Assembly: GCF_013201605.1 (NCBI RefSeq)
Contig: NZ_CP053848.1
Span: 1,116,001 to 1,180,000, forward strand
Length of the DNA: 64,000 nt
Origin: Campylobacter ornithocola
GTDB taxonomy: Bacteria; Campylobacterota; Campylobacteria; Campylobacterales; Campylobacteraceae
Direction: 5' to 3'
In this document: in pieces, positions 9,013 to 16,979 of the stretch
Layout: each line of letters starts with the position of its first letter
How positions within the stretch are numbered: position 1 is the first letter of the stretch
Made by a program: the position numbers and the translations under genes
Notes under the pieces: generated by a model
Told to the model about the DNA's origin: nothing
Seen by the model: the letters and a program-made list of their open reading frames with translations, nothing else
Database searches by the model: none

Positions 9013-10908
9013 ATGCAAAGAAGAGACTTTTTAAATGGAATGGCTTTAACTATACTTGCAGGAATGACTCCTTTGCAGGTATTATACGGTAAAGAAGCCA
9101 AAATCGAAGATTTTACCAAAGAATACTACCCGCCAAAGTGGCTTGGATTAAGGGGTAGTAATAATGCAAGTTATGAATTTGCACATATGTTAAGAGATGG
9201 TGAAAAATTTAATTTTAGTGTTATTAAACCTAAACAAGAATACGACTTAGTTGTTGTTGGAGCAGGTATTAGTGGTTTAGCCGCAGCTTGCTTTTATCAA
9301 AACAAATTTGGAAAAGATAAAAAAATTCTTATTCTTGATAATCACGATGACTTTGGTGGACACGCTAGAAGAAATGAAATAGAATTAGAAGATGGCACTA
9401 TTTTAAGTTATGGCGGTAGTGAAACTTTCCAATCGCCAAAGGCATTATATTCTAAAGAAGTGGTAGGTTTACTATCGTCTTTAGGTGTAGATATTGATGA
9501 GCTTGCTAAACGTTTTGATGTAAATTTTTATCCTGATTTAAAACTTAGCAGAGGTGTGTATTTTTCTAAAGCTGAATTTGGAGTAGACAAAGTTGTAAAT
9601 GGTAATCCTAGAAAAGTAATTTGTGATGATATTCCTGAAGAAAAAAACAATGGAAGAAGCATTGAAGCCTTTATAGGTGATTTTCCACTTAATGATAAAG
9701 ATAAAAAAGATCTTATTGCTTTATTTAAAAGCGAAAAAGACTATTTAAAAGGTATGAATAAAAAACAAAGAGATGAGTATGTAGCAAAAACAAGCTATAA
9801 AAAATTCTTAGAAGAAAAAGTTAAACTTTCACCGCAAGCTGTAAAATTCTTTGAAGGTATGACAGATGACTTTTTAGCTTTAGGAATTGATGCTGTTTCT
9901 TGTGAAGATGCTAGAGTTTCTTTCCTGCCTGGTTTTAATAAACTTGGACTTGATCCAATCGAAGGAGAAGCATTAGCTGAAATGGAAGAACCATATATCT
10001 ACCACTGTGCTGATGGTAATGCTACTGTTGCTAGATTAATGGTTAGAAGATTGATTCCTGATGTGTCAAAAAAAGGTAAGAATATGGATGAGATTACTCT
10101 GGCTCATTTTGATTATTCTAAGCTTGATCTTGCTAAAAACAAAGTACGTTTAAGATTAAATAGTACTGTTATAAATGTAGAAAATACAAAAGATGGGGCT
10201 TTAGTAACTTACGTTAATAAAGGTAAAAATTATAGAGTAAAAGCTAAAAAAGTTGTAATGGCAAATTATAATAGCATGATTCCATATATAGTACCAAGCA
10301 TGCCACAAGATCAAAAAGATGCATTAAGTAAAAACGTAAAAACCTCTCTTTTGCACACTAAAGTTATCATAAGTAACTGGGAACCATTTATAAAACTTGG
10401 GGTTCATGAAATTTATTCGCCAAAAATGCCTTATGCTAGAACTAAACTTGATTATCCTGTGGATATGGGAGGATATCATCACCCAAGAGATCCTAAAAAG
10501 CCTATTTGTGTTCACATGGTTTGTTCCCCTTTAGCTTTTGCAAATATCCAAGGGATTGATCTTGATGGAATGGATGCAAGAGATAGAGCTAGAGTGGGTA
10601 GAAATTTATTATTTACCATGAGTTTTGAAGAGCATGAGAAAATTATTCGCGATCAACTCCAAGGTATGCTAGGTTCAGCTGGATTTAATCATGAAAAAGA
10701 TATTGAGGCTATAGTTGTAAATCGTTGGGGACATTGCTATTCATATACAGAAAATAGTCTTTTTGATGATAGTGAAGAGGTACAAAAGACTATAGAACTT
10801 GCAAGAAAACCTTTTGGCAACATCGTTATAGCAAATTCAGATTCTGACTGGTCAGCTTATATGCATTCAGCAATCGATCAAGCATATCGCGCTGTTAATG
10901 AATTATAA
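9013..10908 (+). CDS. Tat-exported FAD-dependent oxidoreductase, spermidine-dehydrogenase (SpdH)-like
   Basis: A 631-residue flavoprotein. It opens with a Tat signal RRDFLNGMALTILAG (twin arginine at 3-4), then a Rossmann FAD motif VVGAGISGLAAA with GAGISG at 83-88. Length, the RRDFLNG start and the C-terminal NSDSDWSAYMHSAIDQAYRAV segment resemble Pseudomonas SpdH-type amine oxidoreductases, which oxidise polyamines. Spermidine as substrate is therefore only a family-based guess. It stands alone with its own leader after msrPQ and ends in a clear terminator hairpin. The electron acceptor is not encoded next door. Confidence 0.75.
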   Translation: MQRRDFLNGMALTILAGMTPLQVLYGKEAKIEDFTKEYYPPKWLGLRGSNNASYEFAHMLRDGEKFNFSVIKPKQEYDLVVVGAGISGLAAACFYQNKFGKDKKILILDNHDDFGGHARRNEIELEDGTILSYGGSETFQSPKALYSKEVVGLLSSLGVDIDELAKRFDVNFYPDLKLSRGVYFSKAEFGVDKVVNGNPRKVICDDIPEEKNNGRSIEAFIGDFPLNDKDKKDLIALFKSEKDYLKGMNKKQRDEYVAKTSYKKFLEEKVKLSPQAVKFFEGMTDDFLALGIDAVSCEDARVSFLPGFNKLGLDPIEGEALAEMEEPYIYHCADGNATVARLMVRRLIPDVSKKGKNMDEITLAHFDYSKLDLAKNKVRLRLNSTVINVENTKDGALVTYVNKGKNYRVKAKKVVMANYNSMIPYIVPSMPQDQKDALSKNVKTSLLHTKVIISNWEPFIKLGVHEIYSPKMPYARTKLDYPVDMGGYHHPRDPKKPICVHMVCSPLAFANIQGIDLDGMDARDRARVGRNLLFTMSFEEHEKIIRDQLQGMLGSAGFNHEKDIEAIVVNRWGHCYSYTENSLFDDSEEVQKTIELARKPFGNIVIANSDSDWSAYMHSAIDQAYRAVNEL

Positions 10909-10909
10909 A

Positions 10910-10934
10910 ATCAAACTCCTAAAAGGAGTTTGAT
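10910..10934 (+). terminator. Intrinsic terminator after the SpdH-like gene
   Basis: Perfect 11-bp stem ATCAAACTCCT (10910-10920) / AGGAGTTTGAT (10924-10934) with an AAA loop, one base after the stop of the SpdH-like gene. It lies between convergent genes and could also serve the DUF2165 pseudogene from the other strand. Confidence 0.75.
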
Positions 10935-10937
10935 AAA

Positions 10938-11434
10938 TCAATCATCGTTTTTAATACTAATATAAATTAAAGCTAAAAGCATATAAATTACTAATCTAGT
11001 AGCATCAGGCAAACCATTCCATGTTTTACTCATCCACATACCAAACCACTCTACAACTACCACTTGAAAACCAAAAAACCAAAGCAAACAACAACAAGTT
11101 AAAGCAATAATTTCAAATTTTTTAGCTTTATGAAAAATTTTTACATCTGAATTTCTTGCAATAAACATATCTAAAGCACCTTTAAAGCAGTGAGTATAAT
11201 AAAAGTTTCAAAGTAAATATAATATAAGCAATATGATAAACAGTAAAATTTGTAATAGCCATATAAATAATAGCATTACCTAAATAATCAGGTTTGGTAT
11301 CCATACCCATAGCAATACTTTACAAACTGAAAACTTGAACTATAATCAGTTATATTACCAAAAACAACAATAGCCACTAAAGAGGCAAGTATAAGCAAGA
11401 TAATCATTTTAGAATATCTTACTATATTCGTCAT
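10938..11434 (-). pseudogene. Frameshifted DUF2165 small integral-membrane protein
   Basis: An intact 76-codon frame (10938-11168) encodes only the C-terminal half of a DUF2165 protein, with WFFGFQVVVVEWFGMW and KTWNG as recognisable family motifs. Upstream, ATG 11434 opens a frame reading VFGNITDYSSSFQFVK, the family N-terminus, which then leaves frame near 11318-11322. The middle part (MGMDTKPDYLGNAIIYMAIT) continues in a second frame, and a further shift near 11181-11186 joins it to the C-terminal frame (KGALDMFIARNS). At least two frameshifts therefore disrupt one gene of roughly 160 codons. Function of the family is unknown. This also accounts for the otherwise gene-poor stretch 10909-11512; 11435-11512 holds only an AT-rich leader with a possible AAGGAG. 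Confidence 0.82.
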
Positions 11435-11512
11435 AGAAAAATCACAATTGCAATATCATCGTGATACTCCTTTTGTTAAAATTATATTAATATAATAATA
11501 AAACTAAAATAT

Positions 11513-13633
11513 CTAACGCAATCTTAAAGAATTCAATACAACTGTTACCGAGCTAAAACACATTGCTAAAGCTGCCAAATGTGGACTAAGACTTATAAAT
11601 GGCACAAAACCTGCTGCAATAGGAATACATAAAGCATTATAAATAAAAGCCCAAAAAAGATTAAGCTTGATAATGTTTTTAGTTCTTTGAGAAAGCTTAA
11701 AACAATAAGCTATTAAAGATAAATCATCTTTTATTAAAATCAAATCCCCACTTTTTTTAGCAAGTTCACTTGCTTTGGAAAAACTTATACTTACATTAGC
11801 TAAATTTAAAGCAGGTGCGTCATTAATACCATCTCCTATAAAAAGAACTTTTTCTTTTTTCGTTTTTTCTTTTATAAATTCAAGCTTTTGTTCAGGTTTT
11901 AAGTCAGAATAATACTCATCGATATCTAATTCATTTGCCGTCTTAGCAACACTTTTTTCATTATCTCCACTTAAAATAACACTCTTTATACCTTTTTGTT
12001 TTAAATTTGCTATCAAGTCTTTAGCTTCGTTTTTAAGTTTATTTTGTAAACAAACTCCACCAAGACAAATTTTATTTTTCACAAAATACAAACATATAGG
12101 CGCTTGATCTTCAAATTCTTGTAAAAATTGTTTGTTTTTTTGTATATCAACGCCATTTTCAAGCATTAATTTTTCATTACCTATTAAATACTCATCATCA
12201 TTTTCTTGATAAAACAAACCACTGCCTACCAAAATGTCCAATTTTCCTTGTAAATTTAATTTTACATTCAGTTCTTTAGCAAAAGCCTTTGCAATAGGAT
12301 GGGAGCTTAAATTTTCAATTTCTGTGAGTTTTTGAAAATCTTCTTGAGTAAGATTATGCTTATAAATACTTAAATCATCTTGACTTAAAGTACCTGTCTT
12401 ATCAAAAACAGCAAGTTTTATACTAGATAAACTCTCTAATACCACTGGATTTTTCACTAAGATAAAATTTTTTGCACCATTTGCTAAAGCACTCACTATA
12501 GCTATAGGAGTTGCTAAGCCCAAAGCACAAGGACAAGAAATTAAAAGCGTAGCACAAGCATGTAAAAATGCTGTGTTAATTCCTTCTTTGAAATACCAAA
12601 AAATAAATACAAAAAGTGATAAGACAATAATGCAAGCTACAAAATATGCTGAAATTTTATTAGCTAAATTTGCTAAAGGTGTTTTTACATTGCCTGCTTT
12701 AAAAACAAGATCTTTAATTTGCTCCAATGAACTTTCAATCGCCTTTTTACTAGCTTTAATCTTTAAATTTCCATTGATCAACACACTTCCTGCTAAAATT
12801 TCATCACCTTGTTTTTTCAAAAGTGGTAAAAACTCTCCTGTTAAAAAACTCACATCAATCTCAGCTTCACCTGCTATAACCACCCCATCAGCAACAACAC
12901 TTTCACCCTCTTTTACCAAAATCACATCATCTTTTTTCACAAAAACACTAGGTATGACTTTTATACTTCCATCTTCTAAAATTATATTAGCATTTTTAAT
13001 ATCTATATTTTTTAATTTGTTTTGATACTCTAAAGATTTAAATTTGGCCTTTTCTTCTAGATATTTACCTAATAAAACAAAGCTTACAATCATCGCTCCG
13101 CCACTAAAATACAAATAACCATCTTTACTAAATACCTCAAAATATACAAGAAAAGAATATATAAAAGAAGTAAAAGCACCTAAGGATATCAAGGTATTCA
13201 TATCTAAATTTTTATACCTTAATCCTTTAAGAGCATGGATAAAAAAACCTTTTCCACAATAAAAAATCGCTATCATAGATAAAAACATTTGAATCAAAGC
13301 AGAAGTATTTCCTTGAACAAACATTTCAAAATACATTACAATAAAGCTTAAGATTATACTTATAATAAGCTTTATTTTCATATTTTTAAGCTCTTGGAGT
13401 TTAAACTCGTATAAATTTTGCTCTTCTTGTAATATTTCAAAACCCAAAGTTTCGATTTTTTCTTTAATTTTTGCTTCCAATGATAAATCTTTAAGCAAAA
13501 ATACTCCGCTAGAATTGACATAAGAAACACTTACATCTTCTACTCCATCAATTTTTGCACAAACTTTTTCTATAGCATTAGAGCAATTAACACAAGTCAT
13601 ATTGCCTATTTTTAATTTTAACTCATGCTTCAT
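11513..13633 (-). CDS. copA: Copper-translocating P1B-type ATPase
   Basis: A 706-residue heavy-metal P-type ATPase exporting Cu(I) across the inner membrane. It has one N-terminal HMA domain with MTCVNC (cysteines 14 and 17), eight predicted membrane spans, the CPC ion site at 367-369 (SCPCALGLATP), the phosphorylation motif DKTGT near 410 and GDGINDAPAL in the hinge. Slightly shorter than E. coli CopA because it has one HMA domain, not two. The start overlaps the separate HMA protein by 11 bases, so the pair is cotranslated. Cu specificity follows from CPC plus the partner; Ag(I) export is also plausible. Confidence 0.95.
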   Translation of the reverse strand: MKHELKLKIGNMTCVNCSNAIEKVCAKIDGVEDVSVSYVNSSGVFLLKDLSLEAKIKEKIETLGFEILQEEQNLYEFKLQELKNMKIKLIISIILSFIVMYFEMFVQGNTSALIQMFLSMIAIFYCGKGFFIHALKGLRYKNLDMNTLISLGAFTSFIYSFLVYFEVFSKDGYLYFSGGAMIVSFVLLGKYLEEKAKFKSLEYQNKLKNIDIKNANIILEDGSIKVIPSVFVKKDDVILVKEGESVVADGVVIAGEAEIDVSFLTGEFLPLLKKQGDEILAGSVLINGNLKIKASKKAIESSLEQIKDLVFKAGNVKTPLANLANKISAYFVACIIVLSLFVFIFWYFKEGINTAFLHACATLLISCPCALGLATPIAIVSALANGAKNFILVKNPVVLESLSSIKLAVFDKTGTLSQDDLSIYKHNLTQEDFQKLTEIENLSSHPIAKAFAKELNVKLNLQGKLDILVGSGLFYQENDDEYLIGNEKLMLENGVDIQKNKQFLQEFEDQAPICLYFVKNKICLGGVCLQNKLKNEAKDLIANLKQKGIKSVILSGDNEKSVAKTANELDIDEYYSDLKPEQKLEFIKEKTKKEKVLFIGDGINDAPALNLANVSISFSKASELAKKSGDLILIKDDLSLIAYCFKLSQRTKNIIKLNLFWAFIYNALCIPIAAGFVPFISLSPHLAALAMCFSSVTVVLNSLRLR

Positions 13634-13814
13634 CTATTTCAAAACCTAAATCTTGCAATTGCTTTATAAATTCTTCAATTTGCTCTGCATTCAGATCAAT
13701 CTCTATGCTTTTATTTTCAACATCTATTTGTATAGTGCCAAATTTATCTTCTAATGAAGCTTTGATTAAATTTACACAACTTTGACAATTGATATTTTTA
13801 GTTTTAATTAACAT
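13623..13814 (-). CDS. Small HMA-domain copper chaperone
   Basis: A 63-residue single HMA-domain protein with metal motif INCQSC (cysteines 11 and 14) in the expected first loop. Such CopZ-like chaperones hand Cu(I) to the ATPase in the cytoplasm. It overlaps copA by 11 bases and has a GGAG ribosome-binding site. Its C-terminal half is acidic. I see no dedicated copper regulator next to the pair. Confidence 0.88.
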   Translation of the reverse strand: MLIKTKNINCQSCVNLIKASLEDKFGTIQIDVENKSIEIDLNAEQIEEFIKQLQDLGFEIDEA

Positions 13815-13828
13815 ATTTTCTCCATATT

Positions 13829-14143
13829 TTAAGAATTCAATAAAATAACAGCAATAATTACTACAACAACACCAATTAAACCAATTTTATTTAATTTTTC
13901 TTTATATAAAATCCATCCACCTAAACAAGTTCCAAGAATACCAATAGCACCCCATGTAGAATACGCAATACTTAAAGGAATATACTTCAAACTAAACGAT
14001 AATAAAAAGAATGCTAATATAGCACACACAATAGCACTAATACCCCAAATTTTAAACTTAAATCCTTCTGATTTTTTTAATAACAAATTAGCTATAATAT
14101 CTAAAATAGCAGATATAATAATAATTAATAAGTAAAATTTCAT
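13829..14143 (-). CDS. Small multidrug resistance (SMR) family subunit, second of a pair, Asp at the TM1 acidic position
   Basis: A 104-residue four-helix SMR protein, the downstream partner of a two-gene SMR exporter (overlap of four bases with 14140-14481). SMR proteins exchange protons for cationic drugs or guanidinium. TM1 reads SAILDIIANLLLKKSEGF: where EmrE-type proteins carry the essential glutamate, this subunit has aspartate. TM3 has the usual SIAYSTWGAIGILG. Paired SMRs work as heterodimers, so the unequal acidic residues may fit an asymmetric pump. Substrate unknown. Confidence 0.87.
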   Translation of the reverse strand: MKFYLLIIIISAILDIIANLLLKKSEGFKFKIWGISAIVCAILAFFLLSFSLKYIPLSIAYSTWGAIGILGTCLGGWILYKEKLNKIGLIGVVVVIIAVILLNS

Positions 14144-14481
14144 TTCTCTTTTACCTCACCCAAGTTAATCATTATTATCCCGATTATAGACAGAAGAATT
14201 CCTAAAATTTGATAATTTGTTAAACTCTCATTAAAAAGTAAAAATGATACCAAAAGTATCAACACCATCCCCAAAAGTTCCCAAACAGCATAAGCTATAC
14301 CTACTTGAATTTTTCTTACAGCCAATCCCATAAGAAAATATGAAAAAGCAATAAATAAAGACATAAACACATAACCGAAAATTTTATTTTCCATTTTTAA
14401 GAAGCTTGTTCCAATTACCTCAAAAACAATTGCCCCTATTAAAAAAAACCATGCAGTTAAAACCTCTTTTTTTAATTTCAT
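14140..14481 (-). CDS. Small multidrug resistance (SMR) family subunit, first of a pair
   Basis: A 113-residue SMR protein with four membrane helices. TM1 contains the canonical acidic residue in GAIVFEVIGTSFLKM, and TM3 shows GIAYAVWELLGMVL. It precedes its partner with a four-base overlap, the arrangement of heteromeric SMR exporters such as EbrAB and YkkCD. The leader between it and the divergent yebC (14482-14640) is AT-rich; I see no clear operator or riboswitch there. Confidence 0.9.
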   Translation of the reverse strand: MKLKKEVLTAWFFLIGAIVFEVIGTSFLKMENKIFGYVFMSLFIAFSYFLMGLAVRKIQVGIAYAVWELLGMVLILLVSFLLFNESLTNYQILGILLSIIGIIMINLGEVKEK

Positions 14482-14640
14482 AATAGTTTTCCTTGTTTAT
14501 TTAATTAAAATTTTGTCGTGAGATATTTCAAATATATTTGTTTTAATATTAAATATATTAACATAATGTTATTTAAAATCAAATTTAGACTTCTTAGTCT
14601 ATACTTTTAAATTTAAAACAATACAAGAAAGAGAGAATTT

Positions 14641-15348
14641 ATGGGAAGAGCGTTTGAATATCGCAGAGCCTCTAAAGAAGCAAGATGGGATAAAATGAGC
14701 AAACTTTTTCCAAAACTTGCAAAGGCTATACAAGTAGCAGCAAAAGAAGGCGGAATTGATCCTGATATGAACCCGAAGCTTCGTAGTGCCATAGCTACTG
14801 CAAAAGCTAATAATATGCCAAAAGACAATATCGATGCAGCTATTAAAAGAGCAAGTGGAAAAGATAGTGCTGATATTAAAAATATCCACTATGAAGGAAA
14901 AGCAGCACATGGAGCTTTAGTTATTGTTGAATGCATGAGTGATAATCCTACACGTACAGTAGCAAATGTAAAAGCTATTTTTAGCAAAAATGGTGGAGAA
15001 ATTTTACAAAATGGCTCTTTAACTTTTATGTTTTCACATAAGGCAGTTTTTCATCTTGAAAAATACGACGGAGATTTAGAAGAACTAGAACTAGAACTCA
15101 TTGATGCTGGACTTGAAGAACTTGAACAAAATGACGAAGAATTACTAGTTATAGGCAATTATACCGCTTTTGGTGAGCTTAGCAATGCTATAGAAAAAAA
15201 AGGTTTAGTGCTTAAAAAAGCAGGACTTGAGTACCTTGCAAATAATCCTGTAAGTTTTAGCGAAGAACAACTTCTTGATATTGAAAAATTGCTTGATAAA
15301 TTAGAAGATGATGATGATGTACAAGCAGTTTACACCAACATAGAATAG
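14641..15348 (+). CDS. yebC: YebC/PmpR/TACO1-family protein
   Basis: A 235-residue YebC-family protein. The family N-terminus is plain: [20 protein letters not shown]. Members have been described as DNA-binding regulators and, more recently, as ribosome-associated factors that help translation of difficult motifs. The C-terminal acidic stretch [19 protein letters not shown] is typical. Length is normal. A ribosome-binding site GAAAGAGAG precedes ATG 14641. Eight bases separate it from the next gene, so the two are probably cotranscribed. Confidence 0.95.
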   Translation: MGRAFEYRRASKEARWDKMSKLFPKLAKAIQVAAKEGGIDPDMNPKLRSAIATAKANNMPKDNIDAAIKRASGKDSADIKNIHYEGKAAHGALVIVECMSDNPTRTVANVKAIFSKNGGEILQNGSLTFMFSHKAVFHLEKYDGDLEELELELIDAGLEELEQNDEELLVIGNYTAFGELSNAIEKKGLVLKKAGLEYLANNPVSFSEEQLLDIEKLLDKLEDDDDVQAVYTNIE

Positions 15349-15356
15349 GAGCAATT

Positions 15357-15839
15357 ATGCTTAAAAAAATCGATATAAAAGATGCTAAAAAATATAATTT
15401 TGCCATTATTAGCACCGAAAAAGGTGATATGAAGTTAGAATTATTTCCCAATGAAACACCACAAACTGTGTGCAATTTTGCAAATTTAGCCAACGATGGT
15501 TTTTATGATGAACTTATTTTTCATCGTGTAATTCCAAATTTTGTGATACAAGGTGGTTGTCCTTATGGTATAGGTTCAGGTGGACCTGGCTATGAGATAG
15601 AATGTGAATGCGATGGACAAAAACACAAACACTTAAGAGGCAGTTTATCTATGGCTCATGCTGGTAGAGATACAGGCGGATCGCAATTTTTCATTTGCCA
15701 TAGTCCACAACCTCATTTAGATGGAGTGCATACTATTTTTGGACAAATTAATCCTGAAGATAAAGAAAGTTTAGAGGTGTTGGATAGTATTAGAGCAGGA
15801 GATAAAATCAAAACTATCCAAATTTTAGAAAAACTTTAA
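15357..15839 (+). CDS. Cyclophilin-type peptidyl-prolyl cis-trans isomerase
   Basis: A 160-residue cyclophilin without an export signal, so cytoplasmic (PpiB-like). Family motifs include [13 protein letters not shown] near residues 59-71, GTGGSQFFI-type sequence [19 protein letters not shown] near 102-120, and HTIFGQI. The catalytic arginine is in FHRVIP. It assists folding by isomerising X-Pro bonds. It follows yebC by eight bases; only 48 bases separate its stop from the next start, occupied by an inverted repeat. Confidence 0.94.
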   Translation: MLKKIDIKDAKKYNFAIISTEKGDMKLELFPNETPQTVCNFANLANDGFYDELIFHRVIPNFVIQGGCPYGIGSGGPGYEIECECDGQKHKHLRGSLSMAHAGRDTGGSQFFICHSPQPHLDGVHTIFGQINPEDKESLEVLDSIRAGDKIKTIQILEKL

Positions 15840-15845
15840 TTTTAC

Positions 15846-15882
15846 ATCTCCTTAAAATTGTGCTATGATTTTTTAAGGAGAT
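15846..15882 (+). promoter_or_regulatory. 12-bp inverted repeat burying the ribosome-binding site of the CopD-like gene
   Basis: ATCTCCTTAAAA (15846-15857) and TTTTAAGGAGAT (15871-15882) are perfect complements around a 13-base loop. The right arm holds the SD AAGGAG (15875-15880), seven bases before ATG 15888. The loop contains TGCTATGAT, which resembles an extended -10 box; transcription from it would start inside the right arm. It may be a terminator for the isomerase gene, an operator, or an SD-hiding hairpin in read-through RNA. Confidence 0.5.
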
Positions 15883-15887
15883 TAATT

Positions 15888-16316
15888 ATGCATTTTATTT
15901 TTATTTGTATTCATCTTGTCTGTGCTATATTTTTTATAGCTTATGTATTTTTTGATGTGTGTGTTTATCATTTTGCTTATAAACACGAAAGCAAAGAAGA
16001 TTGCGATAAAATTAAAAAAGCCTATACTAAATCAAGTATTATTATTTTTGCTAGTATTTTTATCTTGCTTTTCTTTAGCGGAATTTATCTTTTGAGTTTT
16101 TATGAAATTAACTCTTTTTGGGATTTTTTTGCAAGTAATTTTGGAATATTTTTATTCATTAAGCTTTCATTACTAGTAACAATGCTGGTTTTAACTTCCT
16201 ATTCTTTATTTTTTATAAAAGTTTTAAAAAGAAAAGATCCTTTAAAATCTCATTTGATTGCATTAATTTTATGCATTTTAATAGTCATTTGTGCAAAAGC
16301 TATGCTGTATTTTTAA
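15888..16316 (+). CDS. CopD-like integral membrane protein
   Basis: A 142-residue membrane protein with four predicted helices. ATG 15888 is preferred over a TTG 30 bases upstream because AAGGAG sits seven bases before it. N-terminal histidines (MHFIFICIHLVC) in the first helix and the overall layout resemble small CopD/YubD-like membrane proteins, sometimes haem-associated. The assignment is tentative: no family signature is decisive. It lies between the isomerase and DedA on the same strand, with 51 bases before dedA. Confidence 0.55.
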   Translation: MHFIFICIHLVCAIFFIAYVFFDVCVYHFAYKHESKEDCDKIKKAYTKSSIIIFASIFILLFFSGIYLLSFYEINSFWDFFASNFGIFLFIKLSLLVTMLVLTSYSLFFIKVLKRKDPLKSHLIALILCILIVICAKAMLYF

Positions 16317-16367
16317 AACATTAAAACTAAATTTATATTATTAGTTTAAAAAATAAAGGTTACTTAT

Positions 16368-16979
16368 ATGCTTGCTGATATTATTGACTTTTTACTTACT
16401 CTTGCTAAAGATTGGGGTTATTGGGGGATTATTTTTCTTATGTTTATTGAAAGTTCCTTTTTTCCTTTTCCTAGTGAAGTGGTAATGATACCTGCTGGAT
16501 ATTTGGCTCATCAAAATGAGCTTAACTTTTGGTTGTGTTTACTTTGTGGGACTTTCGGAGCTCTTTTGGGGGCTTTGCTTAATTATTATTTGTGTTATTT
16601 TTTAGGACGTAATGTTGTTTTAAAAATATGCAAATACTTTGGAGTTAATGAAATAAAATTTACTCAATTTGAAGCGTTTTTTAACAAACATGGAGAAATC
16701 TCTACTTTTAGCGGAAGATTAATCCCTGGTTTACGTCAATACATTTCCCTACCTGCTGGACTTGCGAGAATGAATCTAAAAAAATTTATATTTTATACTA
16801 GCTTAGGAGCTGGTATTTGGTGTTTGATTTTACTTATACTGGGCTATGTTTTAGGAAAAAATGAAGATTTAATTAAAGAATATCTACATTTAATTGTTAT
16901 TGCTTGTATTATTTTTACTGGGGTGATTTTAGCTATTTATATCTATATACAAAAAAGGAAAAGACATGCTTCAAACTAA
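16368..16979 (+). CDS. DedA-family membrane protein
   Basis: A 203-residue DedA/SNARE-associated protein. It shows the family features ESSFFPFPSEVVMIPAG, GALLGALLNYYLCYFLGR and the re-entrant motif FSGRLIPGLRQYISLPAG. DedA proteins maintain membrane integrity and proton-motive force, and some act as polyprenyl-phosphate or phospholipid flippases. About four or five membrane spans, ending in a basic tail. It overlaps the following DUF2920 gene by 14 bases, implying coupled translation with a phase-variable partner. Confidence 0.92.
   Translation: MLADIIDFLLTLAKDWGYWGIIFLMFIESSFFPFPSEVVMIPAGYLAHQNELNFWLCLLCGTFGALLGALLNYYLCYFLGRNVVLKICKYFGVNEIKFTQFEAFFNKHGEISTFSGRLIPGLRQYISLPAGLARMNLKKFIFYTSLGAGIWCLILLILGYVLGKNEDLIKEYLHLIVIACIIFTGVILAIYIYIQKRKRHASN

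Noticed and set aside
12573-13025. 150-codon plus-strand frame inside copA
   Set aside because: Antisense to the conserved ATPase core; composition is that of a shadow frame.
14599-14910. Minus-strand open frame opposite yebC
   Set aside because: Cysteine- and serine-rich composition typical of an antisense shadow of a conserved gene; no family likeness.
15858-15887. TTG start giving the CopD-like protein ten more residues
   Set aside because: The AAGGAG box lies downstream of it and is correctly spaced for ATG 15888.
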